64,000 nt of DNA from Cylicocyclus nassatus (lineage: Eukaryota > Nematoda > Chromadorea > Rhabditida > Strongylidae), in assembly GCA_958299035.1 (NCBI GenBank), contig CATQJL010000316.1, positions 13,300,347 through 13,364,346 of the forward strand, read 5' to 3'. Shown piece by piece: positions 1 to 12,792 of the stretch. The notes below the pieces were generated by a model that saw nothing but the letters and a program-made list of their open reading frames with translations, was not told where the DNA came from and did no database searches. Each line of letters opens with the position of its first letter. The first letter of the stretch is position 1. Position numbers and translations under genes: made by a program.

Positions 1-1029
1 ATATATTCGGAAAGCCACCCCGTGCCAACCCTTGTTCGAAATAGTTCTTTTTGGTTTTATTCTCAATAAAATATAAGGGTATAACACAAATCATGAAAAA
101 AAACAACAAAACACAAACAAAAACACAAATCAAATCATCAACCTAATATAAACAACTTAATGTCGAATTTTTATACCCACCCCTCATGCCTCTATATCGT
201 CATTAGTCATTTCTCAAACATGTTTTGGGACACCCACGGCCATTTCTTCCAGTCCCAGCAGATCATTGCTCTCGTAGAATTATCAGCATCCAAATTTTCC
301 AACAAATCACGCTTTCATTCTTTGACCACTAATTTATTAATTTCTGAGTCAAAAATGCTGGCACACCTCGGTGTAATCCATTCACTGTACAACTTTGTTA
401 GTATTATTAGTTATTAGCATCCATCATGAGCATCCATGTCTACCAATAGTACAACCTTTTATTCATCAATTTTCAATTACAATCCACTTATTTATTCAAG
501 ATTCGATCATCCGTAATAATTATTTTCTTTACTTGAGTTCAGAAATACACTGAGTTGACTAATGTCGTCTTAACAGCCTCGTAAATTTTTATTCAATCTT
601 GTTTAGGCTTTTTACACTCCTTCCAATCAGCGAACACAGTGTAAATTCCAATAGTTCATTTGACCAACCATCTGTCAACATTATATTATTTGTCTCCTTC
701 ATTTAGCCATTAATGCAAAGTTTCCAATCATTATAGTCATAACTAGTACAGCTTGTTTGTTTGATTGTATTTCTTTCTTTAGTTTATTTCATCTATTCAT
801 ACATTTATTCGATTCTTTAAGCTTTTTCTAATTTCCATTCGTTCTTTCAACAACCAGTAACATTAGTAATGTTCTCCGCTAGCAGAGTTCCTTTCCCTTG
901 CAGATAAAAAAAATTGATTTTCCAAGTTCTTGGTGAATGATTTATGGATCAATTCAATATCATTATAAGCAATCAAGAATGTAAATCGATTATCAATTGT
1001 TGTTGATCAAACAACGGCTGTTATAACTA
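1..1029. other. Intergenic, no gene seen
   Basis: AT-rich DNA with pyrimidine-rich runs and an A/C-rich stretch near 90-150. The one open frame (160-417) has no recognisable protein character and no splice context. I see nothing functional here. Confidence 0.6.
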
Positions 1030-1746
1030 TTAGGTTGGCTAATAAATAAGTTCGTTTTGACATGCAAATTCAAAACTTCATAACAACTCATGTAACAGCT
1101 ATTCAGCTAAGATTTTCTCTCGAGAAGATAGCCTCAAGCCTCTACTCTTGAATAGCAAATAGTCAAGGTTTTCTGTTACCATAAATGACAGTTATAACCA
1201 TATATGGTCAAGCTTCTAAAAAATCGCTTTTTTAACTTTCTAACTTTCGTTCTCAGCCTGCAGTGAGTACAAAAGCGAGTAATTTGGTGGCTGGATACAT
1301 ACAGCCCCTGGCTAGGTGGCGAACCACAATAGAGATTACGATCTGCTGTTTCTGAATTTCTGCAGTCAAAATTGTAAAAATTTCCAGGCATTTGCGCGTG
1401 AAGGTCGAATTTTGGGCATTCCAGATAACTCGAATTTGGCCATCTACGGCCATGCAGATAGTTGGAAATTCAAAAAATTGTTGTATGAGTAACGAATCCA
1501 CACTTTACACCTGACTTCAGTTCGTTTTTCGGAACGTGATTTTTCGAATTTTCGGAGAAAAAATCTGACCAATTTTCTTTCCTTCACCATTTCATTATCA
1601 GAAATTTTTTTTGTGAAAACAGAGTCAACCATCCGATTCTCCTTGATTTGCACTTTTCAGTGGTACCATATGTACACATAAAAACTGATTTGTGACAATT
1701 CTACAAACCGCTAAAAACGACCGAATTTATTTTTTAGCCAACCTAA
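1030..1746. mobile_element. Mariner-type MITE, 717 bp, TA target duplication
   Basis: The left end TTAGGTTGGCTAATAAATAA and the right end ...TTAGCCAACCTAA are inverted copies. The element is flanked by TA at 1028-1029 and 1747-1748, as left by Tc1/mariner transposases. I see no transposase frame inside, so it should depend on a transposase made elsewhere. The TTAGGTTG start is shared with elements at 4330, 44592, 50294 and 57260. Confidence 0.8.
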
Positions 1747-1748
1747 TA

Positions 1749-3944
1749 AATTATCATCCCTACTTCCGAATCTATGCACTGCAACAACAGCGCTGAAACG
1801 TGTTTATATAAGACCGATGCTTGCTTCGGAGCGTCGATTTGCTTGCGTGCTATAATGTTTATCAAACAATCTGATATTGCACTTCCAATGGAGGCTGCAA
1901 AATTTTCTTTGGGGGGGGGGGGAGGTGGTAGGGTTTGCAGCTATGATAGAATGGGTGGCAGCAATTTTTTGTCGATAAAAATATACCAACGAATCAAATA
2001 ACTTATGTGAACCACTTTGATCACAACATTCTCAAAGGGAGGGGGAGCCAATGTTAGTGGACCAAAGTGGGCTTGGCTTCCATCGCTTTTCAAAACACTT
2101 GCTTGGTTAATCGAATCCAATTTTTTGGCATGTATAGATTGAGAGTAGTCTAATTTCATTATTCAGTGGGAAATTCTCAAAATTTCCTTCTCTTCTCCTT
2201 CCATTGTTTTATAGCAGGACTATGCCACTGTAATTATATATTTCTTGTGACACTTATATTGTCGAAGCGTCCCTAAGGGGAGGGGCAGCCAATGCCAATA
2301 AACTGAAAATGGGCGTGGCCTCCATCGCAACTCAAAACGCTTGTTTACTGGTCAAATTCTCCAGGAAATAAATTTTTTGTAATATATAAAAGTTGACTTC
2401 AATGAAAAAATAAATAGATGAATAATAATGAATGAAAAAATAAACAACTACATAATAAAAAAATAAAGATAATCGAGATAAATATTAAAATTGTTAATAC
2501 ATGACTATATTAATAAAATAAACATAAACAACAACAAATAAACATAAATAAAATAAATATCACAAGATTTGGATTTTTTGTCATTTATAGTATAAACTGA
2601 ATAGGGAATTTTAGATATGCCGTTATTCAGCAGCTCCCCTCCCCCCTCCCCCCCCTCTCCCTCCCGCTCCCTCCTCTCTATTCTCTTTTTACATGGTCTC
2701 ATATAGCATAGGTCTTTCCATGAGGCTCTCAAGAAGAAAGAACTCAGTGTGGTTTCATTTATTTACGTTTTCTCTTAAAAAATTCTTTCTCCTTCCCCTG
2801 ATCTTAATCCATCTTTCCCAAAAATTTGTACTTAAAACCAATCTGCCCTTTCTCCAAGAGTTTCATGCTAATGGCTAATCTCCTCATCCAGGCTTAGCAC
2901 AATAAAAACTGCTCTCAAGCCTTTACCTTTTTGTTCGCTAAAAGCGGTAGACGTTAAAACGACGAAATCCGATTCCTAAAGTGAACGACGTTTCAGTGCA
3001 AGTTTTTTTTCTGCGCTAGTCTACGGTTGACGCACATTTGCACTGAATGCTATGGCTGTACTTTATCCAACTTTATGGGTCCACATTATTGCTTTTATTG
3101 ATGTTGTAAAAACGTTCCAGTGTCATTAGCGTTGTTCTAGTGTGTGCCCAAGCCCTGAGGGTTTTATTTAGCCAGGGCTGGGACTTTTTTTTCTGGAGTC
3201 GGGTCATTTTTCATCCATGGCTAATTTTCTGGTGAATAAAGTGCACAATATTTGCGTTCTTAATGTATTTCGTGCCACATTGAGCGCAAAAACTTTTGCT
3301 GTCTTACTTATGTTCAGCGATGATGCTTAATAGTATCAAAAAACGAATTTTTGCTAATAAATATAGTAAAGGCATCCAGTAAATTGTAGCCATGGCGTAC
3401 GTAGTGTAAATGCACACAAAACGTGGTCCGCGCATTTGAATCATTGAAATTTACTGTCGGTAAATGAAAATTAGCGTACTTGGTTAGCTATATACATAGA
3501 TGAATCATTTCTCAATTCTACCCATTCCTCTTTCAGCCCTATTATTTTCTTCCCTTACTTCCAAAATAAGACTACCTTAAATGTTTGAATTCCAAAAGGC
3601 GAAGAAGAGGGTTTAAAATCTAAAGAGATCTGTGAATGATGAAAAAAAGCTTCCAAAGAATAGGGAAATGCACTTCTTCAAAGCGCAATATTTTTTTGGC
3701 TTAGCAATAAAATCCGTCCAAGAAGGGATGACCCAGGCGGATTTCAATCGCAGCTTCTGTGGAACATGCTTTTGGGAATTTTTTTTTGAGAATCTTTGGT
3801 CGCTCATGAAATGCACTTTCTTTCTTTTTTTTCGGCTAACCGAAAAGCCCTTTTGAGAAGCGCCAAGAAAGGGTGGTCATTCGTAGCTTTTATGGGACGA
3901 TTCTCTTGAATTTCAAATTTCTTCAACAGCTCCAAGCGATTATA
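1749..3944. other. Intergenic with direct repeats and simple sequence
   Basis: No convincing exon. A roughly 80-bp unit containing GGGAG...CAGCCAATG and CTCCATCG occurs at about 2028-2107 and again, diverged, at about 2264-2350. An A/T-rich AATAAA-like tract lies at 2400-2560 and a C/T-only tract at 2632-2690. A G run lies near 1912-1922. Confidence 0.6.
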
Positions 3945-4125
3945 TATAACCTCAATTCAACTGGCTTGGCTTCAAGAAGGCGGAGCTTTGTGACCTAATT
4001 AAGGCCGCTCGCGCCCGCAATGCACCTGCTTCTCTCTCGCGCGAGTGCTTTCTGGTCATTACCTAGCCTTAATTAGGTCACGAAGGCCCGCCTTCCCGAA
4101 GCCAAGCCAGTTGAATCAAATGGTA
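3945..4125. mobile_element. MITE family 1, copy a (palindromic, GC-rich core)
   Basis: Long inverted repeat: the left arm contains CAACTGGCTTGGCTTC, AAGGCGGAGC and TGACCTAATTAAGG, and the right arm mirrors it with CCTTAATTAGGTCA and GAAGCCAAGCCAGTTGAAT. The core holds CTCGCGCCCGC and TCTCTCGCG. The same unit occurs at 9158, 12623, 35074 and 53234; all copies end in ...TCAAA(T/G)GGTA or a close variant. It is non-coding. Confidence 0.85.
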
Positions 4126-4329
4126 TGTGCATTATTTTTGCTTTGATAGCCATAACGTGGCTAAGAACTCTAATTATGATTTAACTATGGCAATTTGAAT
4201 TTTTTTCTAGTTTTATATGCCTAGATATCAATTTCTGCCGGTTTATTCATAATTTATTTAGGAGAATATCTAGTACTGCTAGCAAAAGTAAGTGAAATAG
4301 ACGACAATTTCTATTTTTTATCAAAATTG

Positions 4330-4365
4330 TTAGGTTGGTCCGAAAGTTTTGTCGCACCATTTTCA
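4330..4365 (+). mobile_element. Solo mariner-type terminal repeat
   Basis: TTAGGTTGGTCCGAAAGTTT is a typical mariner-like terminus, close to the ends of the 57260-57951 element (GTTTT...GCGCAC versus GTTTTGTCGCAC). I found no matching right end in the next 3 kb and no TA directly before it, so this is probably a truncated copy. Confidence 0.5.
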
Positions 4366-4369
4366 AAAA

Positions 4370-7300
4370 ATCATAACTTCTTCCTAACACAATATTTTTG
4401 CATGGTTGAAAACCTGTTGGAAAGAGCAATTCATACACTTTCTATAATATATCATTTCGAATGCACGAGAAGGTGAAATTTTTTCAATAGTAATAATAAT
4501 TTTTCAAATAATTTTAATAATCAGTTTTTTTTTTCAAAAAGCGTGATTTTAAGCCAGTAAATAGACTCATTTGCCTACGTAAGCGATCAAGTAGAGTTAG
4601 TAATCACATGACAAAGCAGATGCATTATCCAGCCAATTTTATATGGTGATGAAGCAGCAGAATCTCTCCATGGATGTGTAGGCGATATTTTGAATCAAGA
4701 GCCTCGCATTGGGAAAAAAGAACAAGCGACTGCTTGTTCCCTTCTTTTTTTCCAAAATGCGCTGTTCTTGTGATGTCAAATAGCGGCTGTTCATCAAGGC
4801 GTTTTTCAGCGCTAATTTGAACCATGTGACATCAGCGAACGCATTGCTCGAGGTCATCCTATTGACGTAACTGCGTCCAGCTGTTACTATCGTTAGCTCG
4901 CTCTCTGCTTTTAGATAGTTCTTGGTTTGTTCCAGTTTCCAAAATGTTTTACCCTTCAAGGTCACTCCCTTTTTTTTGGAAACCAAAAGGAACTAATTTT
5001 TTACTATATTTTTCTTGGACTTACTCTTTCCAAATAAGAAAAATCTGTTTCTGTTTTTTGTAGTTTTCCTTTCGTATAAAATTAGAACTTATCAATATTT
5101 TAGGTGCAAATCCGCAGCCCTAACTAATTGGTGGTCGACAAAAAATGGCACTTTTTTGCCAATTTTGGAATCTAAAGTCACAATATATTGAAAAGGTTTA
5201 CTTTGATATAAATAATAGATAATACCAGCATTCTTGAACGTAAAACCAATTAGAATCGCACTCGAATCTATTCTGCGTTGAAAATATCTCATTGTTTCCG
5301 TAATTCTGCATTTACACCATTTGCGCAGTTTTCAGTAGCTGAAAAAAATCTTAAACTCCCCCCCCCCCCCGCCGCTTTCACAAATGTTCTGGTTGCACTT
5401 GAAATTATAGGGAATCTAAATCGTACTGGACGAGCTATTTATGTTGCACAGTTTACAAAGTTTTTTGTAGTCGTTCCCCTATTTCCAAATTTTTGATTTT
5501 TTTGTAAATTTTCTCTGAACTCCATCTGAAATTGAGGTGCTATAAATTCCTGAAAATTGCTACTGACCTCTAATTAACTTTCATAAATCTTCCTTCGATG
5601 CGAATAATGTGCACAAAATTAAATTTATTCAATAGTCATTGGGTTCCAGTCTCTCGGAAGCCTCAATATCTAAACTAATTGTTTTTCCTTCCATGAATCC
5701 TCGTCATTTCTTGCGTCATTTGATTTTTTTGCGTGAATTCCAAAGACTGCAGTGACATCGTCCGCATTTGCACAGCTGCTTCCTGAAAACTCAAACATCC
5801 AGACAGAGAACATAGGCTGTGAAAAAGCTCTTTGAATGTGCGTGGGAAGTTGGAGGTGTGAGGTGGGGGGGGGGGAAGAGGTCAGGTGTCATACTTTTAT
5901 GCGCTCATAAAATATAGCATTTATGCTCCATTCAGTGCTGATGACGTCATCGCTGCGAAAAACATGAGTTTTGTGTACTTTTGAATAGACTAGTCTAGAA
6001 ATTTCGCTAAAAAATGAACAGCTTCGCAAGCTCCGCCCATTTTAAAGGTCTAGGGATTACCCATCGGTCGAAGCTCGTCGTCTCACGAGTTTTGCATTGT
6101 GTTTTCTGTTTTCGCCGGCATGCCTCCTCCCCTCCTCCGGACTACAAATGAGATTCTTCGACGGCGCGCTTCGTTGTCCTTTTAGTTTTTCTATTCTTCA
6201 GCTGCAGTGACGGGATGCATCGACTCGGGGAACGGGGGCTATTAAGAAAAGTCTTCGAGCGGAATTCTTTTGAGGAACGCGCGCATGACGAGCAAATGGC
6301 TTTGGCTAGTTTTGGTGATTTTGCCAAGAAATTAGGGCTAAATAGTCTTTTTTTAGATTTTTTTCTTCTGAGAACATTCTAGTGTGTCGTACACACGCAA
6401 TTCTTTAACTAAGAGTCCAAAACTATTTTTCTACTTTCTTTATGTCTTCGAGAGCATACACAATTTTTTCTAATTTTATTCCCTTTTTTTACATTTCTCT
6501 AAGAAATTGGGCTAAATAGTCTTCTTCTAGAATTTTTCTCTTTTTTTCCTTCTTAGAATATTTTAGTGTGTCGTATGCGATTAATTTTTTAGTCACCGAA
6601 AATCCAAGATTGATTTCCTTTCAAATTTTGCCATACGTTTGTGAGCGCATTTCTTTGTTTTATTTTCTTTTTAGCTCTATCTTCATTCCTTTTGTCTTCG
6701 CTTTGACGTTAAATATTTTTACCTTTGGATCACGATTCTCTCACCTAATATTCCCTAGATTTTGCTCACCTACTGATCTGAACGAATATGCAATTTACCT
6801 CCATTTTTTCCTAGTTTATTTCTCAACACATGATTGTTTTAAGTCTCTAAGCCCATCGTCTGCCACCCCGTTTGATTTCAAATATCAAAAAGTCACATAG
6901 TTGGGTAGTTAGCAAAATCTATTGGTTTGGCTTGCAAAATCAAAAAAACTGCTATATTTATACTTTCCAGAATTTTCTATTCCATTTGCCATTTCAACCT
7001 TTTCCAAGATAGATTCAAATCATCAATGACACAGCACGAATTTATCTTCTGTGTAGCACCCAAGCAATCCTCTCAAATTGTTTAGAGGCAAGTAAAGCTC
7101 AAAGTAGAAATAGCTTCCATTTATTTTTTCAAGTCAAAATTATGTTTGAACATCATTTTGATGACTCAATGAGCGTGCCCATATATAAGCTTTTACGATT
7201 TTGTAGCGTTTTAAATCTTGCGTCACCAAGCCTCTTAGTACCTAGACGAATGAAATGGAAACCCTGTAATTTAAGAGGTAAGTGAGCAATTCTTCATGTT

Positions 7301-8610
7301 AAATGCTCTGTTTCCTGACATTTGTTACTGCAATAAGTACAAACACATGAAATCTTCGTGAGCCACAAGACACCTGGATATATCATATTGAACGTTTGCA
7401 CTTCTGACTCAGTAAACTTATGTTTTCTCCATGTGAGTCATTGGCGGTTAGGCTTTGTCGCAAACTTTTGAGAATTCGCATGCTGGATAATATTGAGTTC
7501 ACACCAAAATAATATGCTAAAAAAATGTATGCGGCACTGAACATTAGTTTGACCCATGAATCCTTTTATAGTCGTACCTTCAAACTAATATTTTTTGAAA
7601 ACTATGGTATTGACTAAGTAAGCTATATAATCATATAATATCTTCGAGGATTTACAGACCCGTTACAGGCAAAGTTTGAAAATTGAGCGCATTATTTTTT
7701 TTTCGATTTCTGTTCATCAGAAAAATGCAGCAAGTGTACATATAAAAAATCTGATGGGGAGATTATATATGTGAGCAAGTGGGAACTTTGCAAAATGTTT
7801 TTGAACTGGGACACGATTCTTTTTGGTTTATTGGGCTTTCGGATTTTTTTTCCATTTTGTCTTGAAACTCGAAGTGGATCAAGCCTGATACGAACTTTTG
7901 AAAGCCATATTGTAGAGTTTGGTTTGAACTTTCGAAGGATGCCCCGTATCCCATTAGAAATCATAGAAGAGCAGACTTACGCTGGTGAAAACTCAGATAT
8001 GAAAAGAAATATGAGACAGCTAAATAGATTCAAGTTTAAGACACCAAAAAACGAGAAAAAATACAATTTACTGAAAAACATGTAAAAGTCCTGGAGTATA
8101 ACACATAGAAATTCCCAGGAAATCGATTATTTCTCGGGATATTGAGCAATTTTGAAATTTTTAAAAAAACAGTATATTACTTCAATCTATCATAGAGTTT
8201 CTTACAACATTTATTCTCGATTGAATAATTGCGTTGCCTCAGTCATCCATGACTTGATTAACAGCATGAATGTGTGCATTTATACAATGAATCATATAGA
8301 AAAGTTTCTTTTTCCTAGACGTTGTCTGATTGTAAGAAATTTTTTTATTTGGTCGTATGAATCAATCCTGTGAGAACTTTGCTAGTTGACGAGCTCGAAG
8401 GCCTAGATTTTTTTCTGGCAATAACTCTTCTACTTTACTATGTAATTTTATACACATAGCAGCTGTCATATGTTTGAAAAAAATTTCGTACTTTCATATT
8501 TATTACAAAGCTAGCAAATATTACCTTAAAAAATTCTATTTTATTCAAAAATTGGGGAAGGTTTGCGCAACTTTTCATATTTAGCAATGCGACGAAAAGA
8601 CTGATTTCGC
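4370..8610. other. Long intergenic stretch, no gene supported
   Basis: Several open frames of 60-130 codons occur on both strands (for example 4639-4986 and 7771-8085) but none has domain character, a signal peptide or consistent splice sites. A diverged direct repeat of about 80 bp, with the shared phrase GGGCTAAATAGTCTT, lies at about 6325-6400 and 6500-6585. Poly-C and poly-G runs lie near 5360 and 5865. Confidence 0.5.
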
Positions 8611-8885
8611 TTAAAGGCAGCGTACACCCAAAACAAATGCAACAGATGTTGCAACAGCAACTGCAACTGCAATTGCAGCTTACGCTGTTATGGATTCGTC
8701 CGGAGGAGGCGGAGCGAAAGAAAAGGGGCGGCATGAAAGAAAATTGAGGGGGGTTTTCTCCGCTCAGAAGCAACATTGGGAGACGGGACCAACGCAGTTG
8801 GTCTTCTTCTGGGCCCAGTATATACACGGTGTAGAAAGATCTTGGAAATTCGGTAACTCAAATTTTATGTGTACGCTGCCTTTAA
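8611..8885. mobile_element. MITE with TTAA ends, 275 bp
   Basis: TTAAAGGCAGCGTACAC at the left is exactly inverted at the right as GTGTACGCTGCCTTTAA. TTAA at both ends fits piggyBac-type target choice. The interior is non-coding, with a CAACAGCAACTGCAACTG run. Related ends appear near 25836 and at 42366-42745. Confidence 0.75.
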
Positions 8886-9157
8886 ACTTAATTTGCTCAT
8901 TTTTTTCAAAGGTCCACTAAAAGTTGAAATGATTTCTATGCGTCTTATTTTTTTTGTAATAAACTACAATATGATTACAGCTATATCTCTTCAATTACTC
9001 TATATTAATCTCATTGATCGTCCTGTCCTCTTTAGCTGCAGTTTGGAGTTTTCTTATCATTTAGTCTTCCCGCAGTCACCATAAATTTTCGTTCTACTAA
9101 TTTCACAAGCAGAGAAATTTTTTCCTTTGCATTACTTTTACAAACACATCCCTTCAT

Positions 9158-9311
9158 TGTTCAGTAACTGGATTGGCATGTGGAAGGCGGGGCTTCGTGA
9201 CCTGATTGGGGCTAGGGAATGTTTAGAGAGCACGTTCGCGAGAGAGATGCAGAGTGCGTTGCGGGCGCGAGAGGTGCATTTCAGGCGCCAATTTCGTTGA
9301 ATTAAAGGGTA
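9158..9311. mobile_element. MITE family 1, copy b (degenerate)
   Basis: It holds AACTGGATTGGCATG, GAAGGCGGGGCTTCGTGACC, a CGCGAGAGAGATGC core and a right end TTGAATTAAAGGGTA. The right arm is more diverged than in copies a and c. It sits about 250 bp upstream of the Rabin8 gene. Confidence 0.7.
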
Positions 9312-9550
9312 ACTCCATCAAAGGTTCATTTTGAAGGCTTCATGAATTTGTGGACTAATCTAGTTATATGACTTCAAGCTCTTAGTTTACTGTTATGAAA
9401 AATTGCTTTTTCGAATTTTTTTTCTAAAAAAGATTTTGCTCACAATGGCTAATCGATTTTCACTTTCTCCTTGAAAGGAGTCTCATTACACTTTTGGTTT
9501 TTGGCGCCAGTCATTTTATTTCAACCATATCAAATTCCATTTTTCTAGAC

Positions 9551-9561
9551 CATTCTTTCAG
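9551..9561 (+). promoter_or_regulatory. Probable trans-splice acceptor of Rabin8 gene
   Basis: CATTCTTTCAG lies 13 bases before the chosen ATG at 9575, and I found no convincing upstream exon. This is the arrangement expected for a spliced-leader acceptor in nematodes. An alternative is an ordinary cis acceptor, since the frame stays open a few codons upstream of the ATG. Confidence 0.5.
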
Positions 9562-9574
9562 ATATGTGGATGGA

Positions 9575-12038
9575 ATGACGGAGGCTTTGAATCTTAATGG
9601 TATGACTGTGATGTGTGAGGGCAAGGATCAGCCGCAATTCGGGTAAGCAATTTTTTTCTTTTTTTTTGCATCGCATTTTCAATTTGATTCATTTGGGATA
9701 TAGTTTCTAAAATAATTTTTTTCTATTGTGATTTACTGTAGTAAATTTGTCTGTTGATATAGTGCGCCTGCGGATCCGACAACGTTTACGCGTCAAAATT
9801 GGCCAATAAGCGCATTCTGAAGTTTTGTGCCTGTTTTTTTTACGCATGTATATTCTCGACAGTTCACATTACTCGATTTTGCAATTCACGTGCTGACTTT
9901 ATAGATTTGTCCCTCGGTTTGCGCCCTCTGCGGTGCCGACAACATTTGCGCGTGAAATGGCCATTGAGCGTGCTTTTTTTTGCAATCTCATTTTCTGCGC
10001 CCCATCTGTTGTCAAAAATACAAGACCTTATTCGCCGTTGATTGAATACGCAATACCATATTTTTCAGCCTCGACGTATCGCCATGCTCTCCGCGCGGCG
10101 AAGAAATCATGCGAATGCGGCAGGAACTGGAGTAAGCCTTGAGACTTATCGATTTATCGATTTTTTATTGTTGAATGTTTTAGAGCTGCTCGTCGTTCAA
10201 TAGCCGAAAAAGACGAGAAAATGTGTCGAATGTCACGAATTCAGGATTCGGTAGATGCTGAAGTTCAAGAGCTTACCGAAAAACTGTTTCAGGTGAGATC
10301 AATAATCGATCAATAGTTAGTCAATAATTGTGTTTGTATAGGAAGCCTACAGAATGGTCAACTATGCAGAGGAACGACGTGAAAAAGCTGAGAAATTGCT
10401 GAATGAGTCAAAATTACAGGTTAGCACACGTTGTATCACCAATATTATATCAGCAAAAATCAATATATCGATTGATAGAGCATCTCACATTTTGGGGGTA
10501 GCTGCAAAAAGGGGCAGTTCAAATTGCGTGCCCAAAGGGGCTCCATTTGCAGCTTTTTTGGCGGGAAACACAGTGGATGATATTCTTGGCCAGACAGGTT
10601 CTGACGCGATGTAGAAACTGGCGCAGTAGTAGGCGGGGCTTCAAGTTGCTTTTTTTACATGCATTGCAAGGCATATATGCATCCTCATGCGCTCCAACCT
10701 CAAGCTCCAAAGAGTTTAATCGAAAGCCGAAAAGTTTTGTTTTGTTCTCTGTTTTTTTGTGTTAAATATATTTCCTTTTTACCACTTTTTCAAAAATTTA
10801 TTGATTTTTTATTCCAGGTTGAAGTTCTAACAGCCGAAGTAGCAGCATTGAAAGTGCTTGTACAGACACCAGGCATGGGTCACAATCACTTCCTTCGCAC
10901 TTCACCTGAGCATAAATCTGCATTGGCAAAGCTGTTCTCAACTTCATGTAAGTTGATTTACAGTATAGTGAATGATGAATCGATTTATCGATTGAACACG
11001 ACATTCTTTAGCTTCAGCAAAGCGATCAAGCTCGTCTGGGGCTATACCGCCAAGAAAATCTTCAACAATGCCACCGTCTACGGCGTATCTGTCGAGGGAA
11101 CGGGAAAGAGAAACCGAGCAGAAGGAAGCAGACCTGGTTGAGGAGGTAAGGTTACGTTGCTTGAGTAGAGAAAATTAGATCGCCTGGGTCCCGCGCGGAT
11201 ATCTGCAACAATTGTGGACTTATATCCATCACAGCTCATGTTAGCTATCCGCGCGGATGAAACCTAACAGCGCCCTATTGTCCTCTCCCATGTTGCTTGA
11301 TTGTTTACCACAATTTGGACGAGTTCCAGGTAGACCCAATATTGATGTCCGAGTTTACGTCATGGCGAGAAGCCGGACATCCTTTTGTGCATCATCCATT
11401 TATGGATAGAATCAATACTGAGGAAATTGCACCTTGTATGTTGTTTCCAGCAAAGGATGTGAGTGGGTAGTTACTGTTCCTACTGTAATATTACTGTAGC
11501 TATTTGTTTACAGCTCTCTGACGCGATTCTAGACTCTATAGCTGCGAATAAGCTGGAATTGGAGCCTGTACATGAAAATAAGCCTTCTGTAATGTGAGTG
11601 AAACAGTGTTACTGTTTCAAGAGAATTTTTTAAAACTTTTTTTAAAGGTTTTTGAAGTTTTATTTATATATTTTTGCTAGATCGTTTATTTACATTTCAG
11701 GCCCTGTGCTTTGACCAAAGTTTCGAGGTTTTGTCCTTACCGTGTACGAGTTGCCGAAGATGCCGAATGGCATAGAATATCATTACTAGCCCGAAATAGG
11801 GTAGGCTACAACCTTTAAAACCCGTAATTTTCACATTTATTTTCATTGATTTTATCGATTTTTTCAGATAGCTGCTGTTTGCGACTATTACACATTTATC
11901 CGCTATTTACGGCAAGGATTGATCAAATCGGGTGTACGAGACACATACTTTGATATGATGACATTAAGGAAGAATATGTGCCTAGCAAAACTTGGCCTTG
12001 GATTCGTGCCAAAAACGACGCTGCGACCAGGATTTTAG
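9575..12038 (+). CDS. RAB3IP: Rabin8/GRAB-like Rab guanine nucleotide exchange factor
   Basis: Ten exons: 9575-9642, 10069-10131, 10184-10292, 10342-10419, 10818-10947, 11012-11145, 11330-11458, 11514-11593, 11701-11800 and 11868-12038. They join in frame to 353 aa. Residues about 35-120 form the Sec2-type coiled coil, with EAARRSIAEKDEK, VQELTEKLFQEAY and VLTAEVAALK. A Ser-rich linker follows (about 150-175). The C-terminal block (195-353) carries FTSWREAGHPFVHHPFMDRI, CALTKVSRFCPYRVR and YYTFIRYLRQGL, as in Rabin8/GRAB. In other animals these proteins swap GDP for GTP on Rab8/Rab3-type GTPases on exocytic and ciliary vesicles. All splice sites are GT-AG. The length is shorter than vertebrate Rabin8, mainly at the N-terminus. 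It is tail to tail with the CHK-like gene. The family call is firm; the exact start is less so. Confidence 0.95.
9761..9985 (+). repeat. Imperfect direct repeat inside Rabin8 intron 1
   Basis: About 70 bases (9761-9830, with GCGCCTGCGGATCCGACAAC and GCGTCAAAATTGGCCA) recur at about 9918-9985 (GCGCCCTCTGCGGTGCCGAC and GCGTGAAATGGCCA). The repeat is GC-rich against an AT-rich intron. Its role is unknown; it may be a decayed short repeat. Confidence 0.55.
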
Positions 12039-12622
12039 CTTCACCTATGCATATTTTATCTTATGAATCTCGACATATGCACAACGTGGGGCGAAAGCAT
12101 ATTTGAAGAAAAAAATGGCGAAATGTTATTTTTGAGCCTCTGAATGCCAAGAGGGGTGCCCCAGAAACTTCACAGGAATTTAAAATAATTTGAGGAATAC
12201 AAAAAATAGGTGAGAAAGCAAAAACACCTCTTTCCTCTTTCATGAATTGGTCAATCATTAGTTCGATAAACATGTATCTTCAAAAATATAGCCAATCACA
12301 GAGCGCTTTGAGGTTACTGTAGGTATACGGTATGGGAATATGGATCTGCTTGACCTGTTGAGTGGTTTCATATGGTATAACTACATATGTTGCATCTGTT
12401 CATTATGGTAGTTCTCAGAGCGCTTTGAGGTTACTGTAGGTATACGGTATGGAAATGAATCTGCTTGACCTGTTGAGTGGTTAGTTTATATGGTATAACT
12501 ACATATACGCTGCATCCGTTCATCAAGGTAGTTCCATAATATGGTATTACTGTAGGTGTATGGTATCCTGACTCACAGCTGTTTTACAATAATAATTTTC
12601 GGTCTGGTTTTAAAAAATTGTA
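12039..12622. repeat. Rabin8 3' flank with a tandem duplication of about 118 bp
   Basis: From about 12297 a unit containing AGAGCGCTTTGAGGTTACTG, ATCTGCTTGACCTGTTGAG and GGTATAACTACATAT is followed head to tail by a second copy starting near 12416. A partial third (TACTGTAGGTGTATGGTATC) lies near 12548. No clear AATAAA was seen close after the Rabin8 stop. Confidence 0.75.
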
Positions 12623-12792
12623 TAATCTTTGATTCAACTGGCTTGGAGAAGGCGGGGCTTTGTGACTTAATTGAGGCCGCTCGCGCCCGCGACGCACCTG
12701 TGTCTCTCGCGAAAGTGCTCTCTGATTACCTAGCCTCAATTAGGTCACAAAGCCCCGCCTTCCTGAAGCCAAGCCAATTGAATCAAATGGTA
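12623..12792. mobile_element. MITE family 1, copy c (best preserved)
   Basis: Near-perfect inverted repeat: GATTCAACTGGCTTGG and AAGGCGGGGCTTTGTGAC at the left, GTCACAAAGCCCCGCCTT and CCAAGCCAATTGAATCAAAT at the right, with a CTCGCGCCCGCGACGC core. It lies between the two convergent genes. The open frame crossing it (12556-12807) is a by-product of the repeat. Confidence 0.9.

Noticed and set aside
4639..4986. 115-codon minus-strand open frame
   Set aside because: Low-complexity Lys-rich translation, an overlapping frame is open as well, and no acceptor, signal or domain is visible.
10354..11141. Long plus-strand frames crossing Rabin8 exons and introns
   Set aside because: They are read-through of true exons into introns; the spliced model explains the conserved residues.
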